DNA of 9,117 nt from Bacillota bacterium (GTDB lineage: Bacteria > Bacillota > Clostridia > Lachnospirales > Lachnospiraceae): positions 1 through 9,117 of the forward strand of contig JAEZHX010000198.1 in NCBI GenBank assembly GCA_023436765.1. Direction: 5' to 3'. The notes under the pieces were generated by a model. The model was not told the origin of the DNA, ran no database searches, and was given only the letters and a program-made list of their open reading frames with translations. Made by a program: the position numbers and the translations under genes. Below, in pieces: positions 6,623-9,117 of the stretch (position 1 is the first letter of the stretch; the number at the start of each line of letters is the position of its first letter).

Positions 6623-6651
6623 TTGTATAACAGGGGGACATCAGTTATAAT
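6623..6651 (+). promoter_or_regulatory. Predicted zapA promoter
   Basis: TTGTAT (6623-6628), a 17-base spacer and a perfect TATAAT (6646-6651) form a good sigma-A-type promoter. The expected transcription start is near 6658. This lies downstream of the in-frame ATG at 6652, which supports the zapA start at 6709 and gives a leader of about 50 bases. Confidence 0.65.
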
Positions 6652-6708
6652 ATGGATATTGGGCAATGCATCTTCCTGATTTCCAAAGATGAATGGGGGG
6701 TTAATGGA

Positions 6709-7119
6709 ATGAATAAGTTTAACGATATTGAGGTTATCATTAATAACAAAAGATATACGTTAAGTGGATATGAGAGCGAGGAGTATCTGCAGAAGATCGC
6801 TTCTTATATCAATAGTAAATATAATGAGTTCCGTAACAGGGATGCATATCGCTTTTTGGATTCTGACCTGAAGAATATTCTGATCCAGATTAATATCGCA
6901 GATGATTTTCATAAAACCATGCATAGGGTGAAGGAAATTGAAGTAGAGAATGACTCGAAGAGTAATGAGATATTTGATTTGAAACATGAACTTATCTCTA
7001 CCCAGACTAAACTTGGTTCTGCTCAAAAAGAGATTGAGGATCTGAAGAGAGAGATCAATGAAGCTCAGAAGAAAATCGTCCGTTTGGAAACTGAATTGAA
7101 TGATGCAAAGAGAAGATAA
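6709..7119 (+). CDS. zapA: Cell division protein ZapA
   Basis: This 136-residue cytosolic protein binds FtsZ and helps bundle and stabilise the division ring. The globular ZapA domain is at residues 1-75: a beta-strand start (DIEVIINNKRYTLSG, 6-20), the helix EEYLQKIASYIN (24-35), and LKNILIQINIADDFHK (54-69). A long charged coiled coil, about 70-135, follows, as is usual for dimer and tetramer formation. The tail is longer than in Escherichia coli ZapA (about 109 residues) and within the range of clostridial forms. The open frame reaches back to ATG 6652, but that codon overlaps the predicted -10 box. ATG 6709, with a G-rich site at 6695-6700 eight bases upstream, matches the family N-terminus. 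It has its own promoter and is followed by a terminator, so it is probably a single-gene transcript, perhaps with read-through from ruvB. Confidence 0.9.
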   Translation: MNKFNDIEVIINNKRYTLSGYESEEYLQKIASYINSKYNEFRNRDAYRFLDSDLKNILIQINIADDFHKTMHRVKEIEVENDSKSNEIFDLKHELISTQTKLGSAQKEIEDLKREINEAQKKIVRLETELNDAKRR

Positions 7120-7131
7120 CATAGATTTTTG

Positions 7132-7195
7132 AGGCTGTCCAAAAGGAAAGAGGAATACGGTTTGGCCGTATCACGTATCCGGGGATAGCCTTTTT
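7132..7195 (+). terminator. Branched intrinsic terminator after zapA
   Basis: The outer stem pairs AGGCTGTCC (7132-7140) with GGATAGCCT (7183-7191), nine base pairs with one G-U, followed by five T residues (7191-7195). Within it, ATACGG (7155-7160) and CCGTAT (7166-7171) form an inner hairpin. A competing pairing uses the same 5' arm with CGTATCC (7174-7180). It lies 12 bases after the zapA stop. Confidence 0.75.
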
Positions 7196-7392
7196 ATATC
7201 CAGCGGGTGATTACAGTCGGTCATAGATAGATTAGAGCTGGGGTATACTTGCTGTTCTGTTTACTGAAACTAAACGATAGGGTTATTTGCTTCCGGCCTA
7301 AAAGAAAGCATAAGTAGCGATACAGTGGCATTGATGAGCTCATCGGGTGATATCGGTAGATGCGCTTGAAAACACAAAGAAAGGTTAACAAA
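7196..7392. other. Intergenic region before the U32 gene, no gene seen
   Basis: No open frame with a plausible start is found on either strand. TATACT at 7244-7249 resembles a -10 box but has no matching -35. GATGAGCTCATC (7333-7344) is a perfect 12-bp palindrome about 50 bases before the next start and could be an operator. Nothing else is supported. Confidence 0.4.
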
Positions 7393-9117
7393 ATGAACAA
7401 AAGGATAGAGATACTTGCCCCGGCGGGCTCCTATGAGAGCATGCGGGCGGCAATGAATGCAGGTTGTGATGCGGTATATATCGGAGGAGGCAGCTTTGGA
7501 GCCCGTGCTTATGCCAATAACCTGGAGGAGGAGTCCCTGCTGCGGGCCATCGATGAAGCCCATCTCAGGGATAAGAAGCTCTACCTCACCGTAAATACGC
7601 TGATTAAGGAAGAGGAGAGAAAGGAACGTCTGTATCACTTCCTGGAGAGCTTTTATCTCGAAGGACTGGATGCCGTAATCGTACAGGATCCGGGAGTTAT
7701 GCACTTTATTCATAAGAATTTCCCGGGACTTCCGATCCATGCCAGTACGCAGACAACGATTACGATGGCGCAGGGAGCCAATCTGTTAAAGGACCAGGGA
7801 GTTACCCGGCTTGTGACGGCAAGGGAGCTTTCCCTGAAGGAAATCAAAGCAATACGCGAGAATACCGATCTTGAAATAGAGACCTTTGTACATGGAGCCC
7901 TATGCTATTGCTATTCAGGTCAGTGTCTGATGAGCAGCATGCTGGGAGGAAGAAGCGGAAACAGGGGAAGATGTGCGCAACCCTGCCGGATGCCTTATAA
8001 ATTCTATTCAGAAGACAGCAGACTTTCGTCAGACCGGGAAAAATACCTGTTAAGCCCCAAGGATATCCATACGCTCCGGCTGATACCGGACCTGGTGGAG
8101 GCTGGCGTCGATAGCTTCAAGATTGAGGGCAGAATGAAGCGACCGGAGTATTCCGCCGGAGTAGCCTATGTATATCGGAAATGTACGGACCTGTACCTCG
8201 AGTATGGATCGGATCGATATCAAGCCTATCTAAAGAGCCCGGAATATGAGAAGGATCTGACAGACCTGATGGACCTTTATAACAGGGGAGGCTTCTCAGA
8301 GGGTTATGGCAAGAGCTATCACGGGAAGCAGATGATGTCCTTATCCCGCCCGAATCACAGCGGTGTCTATGTCGGTGAAGTGACCTCCGTAAAGGGAAGC
8401 CTGGTAACAATCACCCTGAAGGAATCGGTAAATGCACAGGATATCCTGGAGATTAGGAGCGAGGAGGAAGAGGCTGGCTACGAATTCACTCTGAAGGATG
8501 AAAAGCAGAAAGGGGCAACCCTGACGACCAATGTCGGCAGACCTCCCGCAGAACGGGATAAAGGGAGGGCGGATCTAAAAGCAGTTCATAAAGGAGCCGC
8601 AGTATACCGAACAAAGAACAATGAGCTTCTGAGCCGAATTACAGAAGCCTATCTTAACCAGGATAGGAGAAGGGGGACCACAGGTCACCTTACCGCCAGA
8701 CCCGGGGAAGAGCTCACCCTGACATTGAGTGATCGAAAGATCAGTGTTACGGTATCACGGGAGACGGTTCAGGAAGCAAAAAATCAGCCCATGACAAAGG
8801 AGAAGCTGGCTGAACCGCTTAAGAAGCTTGGAGACACCTTATTCTATATGGATGAGCTTGAGATCGATGCGGGAGAGAATATCTTCGTGCCGGTAGCCTG
8901 GCTGAATGAGCTTCGCAGGACAGCAGTCGGGAAGCTGCAGACAGCTATCATAGCTTCCTATCGCAGAAGCTGGGGAACCATTCCGGAGACAGCATCGTCT
9001 GAAGATGGGGAAGAGAATAAGAACGGGACGATCCAAGTGAAAGCAGAGAAGCTGACATCTACTCCGAGAAATGATGAAACAGAGGGTCAGGAGGAAACTG
9101 CTCCTAATTTCTGTGTA
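7393..9117 (+). CDS. Peptidase U32 family protein (RlhA-like), partial at 3' end
   Basis: The frame is open for 575 codons from ATG 7393 to the window edge with no stop. The U32 signature spans residues 163-181 (E-x-F-x2-G-A-L-C-x4-G-x-C-L-M-S). Cys171, Cys178, Cys194 and Cys198 have the spacing of the four iron-sulfur cysteines of Escherichia coli RlhA, which takes part in hydroxylation of 23S rRNA C2501. The start LAPAGSYESMRAAMNAGCDAVYIGG (residues 8-32, a barrel-like beginning) is typical. A DUF3656-like domain follows, with YRTKN, PMTKEKL, LGDTLF and VPVAWLNELRR between about 395 and 515. The last 55 residues are an acidic, Thr/Ser-rich segment that may be a linker to the further domain found in large clostridial members. 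GAAAGG lies eight bases before the start. Despite the family name, rRNA modification is more likely than proteolysis; the precise target is not provable here. Confidence 0.92.
   Translation, partial: MNKRIEILAPAGSYESMRAAMNAGCDAVYIGGGSFGARAYANNLEEESLLRAIDEAHLRDKKLYLTVNTLIKEEERKERLYHFLESFYLEGLDAVIVQDPGVMHFIHKNFPGLPIHASTQTTITMAQGANLLKDQGVTRLVTARELSLKEIKAIRENTDLEIETFVHGALCYCYSGQCLMSSMLGGRSGNRGRCAQPCRMPYKFYSEDSRLSSDREKYLLSPKDIHTLRLIPDLVEAGVDSFKIEGRMKRPEYSAGVAYVYRKCTDLYLEYGSDRYQAYLKSPEYEKDLTDLMDLYNRGGFSEGYGKSYHGKQMMSLSRPNHSGVYVGEVTSVKGSLVTITLKESVNAQDILEIRSEEEEAGYEFTLKDEKQKGATLTTNVGRPPAERDKGRADLKAVHKGAAVYRTKNNELLSRITEAYLNQDRRRGTTGHLTARPGEELTLTLSDRKISVTVSRETVQEAKNQPMTKEKLAEPLKKLGDTLFYMDELEIDAGENIFVPVAWLNELRRTAVGKLQTAIIASYRRSWGTIPETASSEDGEENKNGTIQVKAEKLTSTPRNDETEGQEETAPNFCV

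Noticed and set aside
6652..6708. Upstream ATG extending ZapA by 19 residues.
   Set aside because: The codon overlaps the predicted -10 region, the extra residues do not resemble ZapA, and ATG 6709 matches the family N-terminus.
7270..7740. 156-codon minus-strand open frame.
   Set aside because: It is mostly antisense to the well-supported U32 gene, with no recognisable motif; it reflects codon bias of the real gene. The same applies to minus-strand frames at 8117-8410 and 8839-9036.
1..9117. Mobile element, CRISPR, defence or toxin-antitoxin system.
   Set aside because: No transposase, integrase, long terminal repeats, spaced short repeats, tRNA-adjacent att site or small toxin-antitoxin pair is visible; gene content is core chromosomal.

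Overview
The window looks like chromosomal DNA of a low-to-moderate GC Gram-positive anaerobe in class Clostridia, probably Lachnospiraceae. The reasons are strong AGGAGG-type ribosome binding sites, a zinc-form ribosomal protein L32 behind a DUF177 (YceD) gene, a clostridial-type cardiolipin synthase, the order ruvA-ruvB-zapA-peptidase U32, and A/G-rich codon use. The lineage is an inference from family content; no rRNA gene or other phylogenetic marker is present.

Layout. Positions 1-281 hold the tail of a YceD/DUF177 gene and rpmF, closed by a clear intrinsic terminator. Positions 363-1499 (minus strand) encode a YprB-type RNase H-like exonuclease domain protein that converges on rpmF. The roughly 400-base gap 1500-1901 separates it from a divergent rightward gene group. 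The gap holds an extended -10 promoter on each strand, an 11-bp direct repeat and a start-less coding-like fragment. The rightward group begins with an 820-residue protein joining a complete CmpB-like putative permease (PF06541 type) to a complete cardiolipin synthase. It continues with a small zinc-ribbon/helix protein resembling the YvyF/TIGR03826 family, then ruvA and ruvB. No terminator is visible between these four genes, so they are probably co-transcribed. zapA (6709-7119) has a good promoter of its own and a branched terminator. A peptidase U32 family gene (7393 onward) runs off the right edge without a stop.

Roles. Most of the window is housekeeping: translation (L32), Holliday-junction branch migration (RuvAB), FtsZ-ring support (ZapA), membrane phospholipid synthesis (cardiolipin synthase) and probable rRNA modification (U32). 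I see no phage, IS, CRISPR, toxin-antitoxin, tRNA or rRNA signature, and no evidence of a new multi-gene defence or mobile system. The most unusual item is the permease-like/cardiolipin synthase fusion. It has a Glu in place of the usual Asp of its second HKD motif and a possible internal start that would release a normal-sized synthase. A second curiosity is a 16-codon leader ORF whose stop lies one base before the preferred ruvB start.
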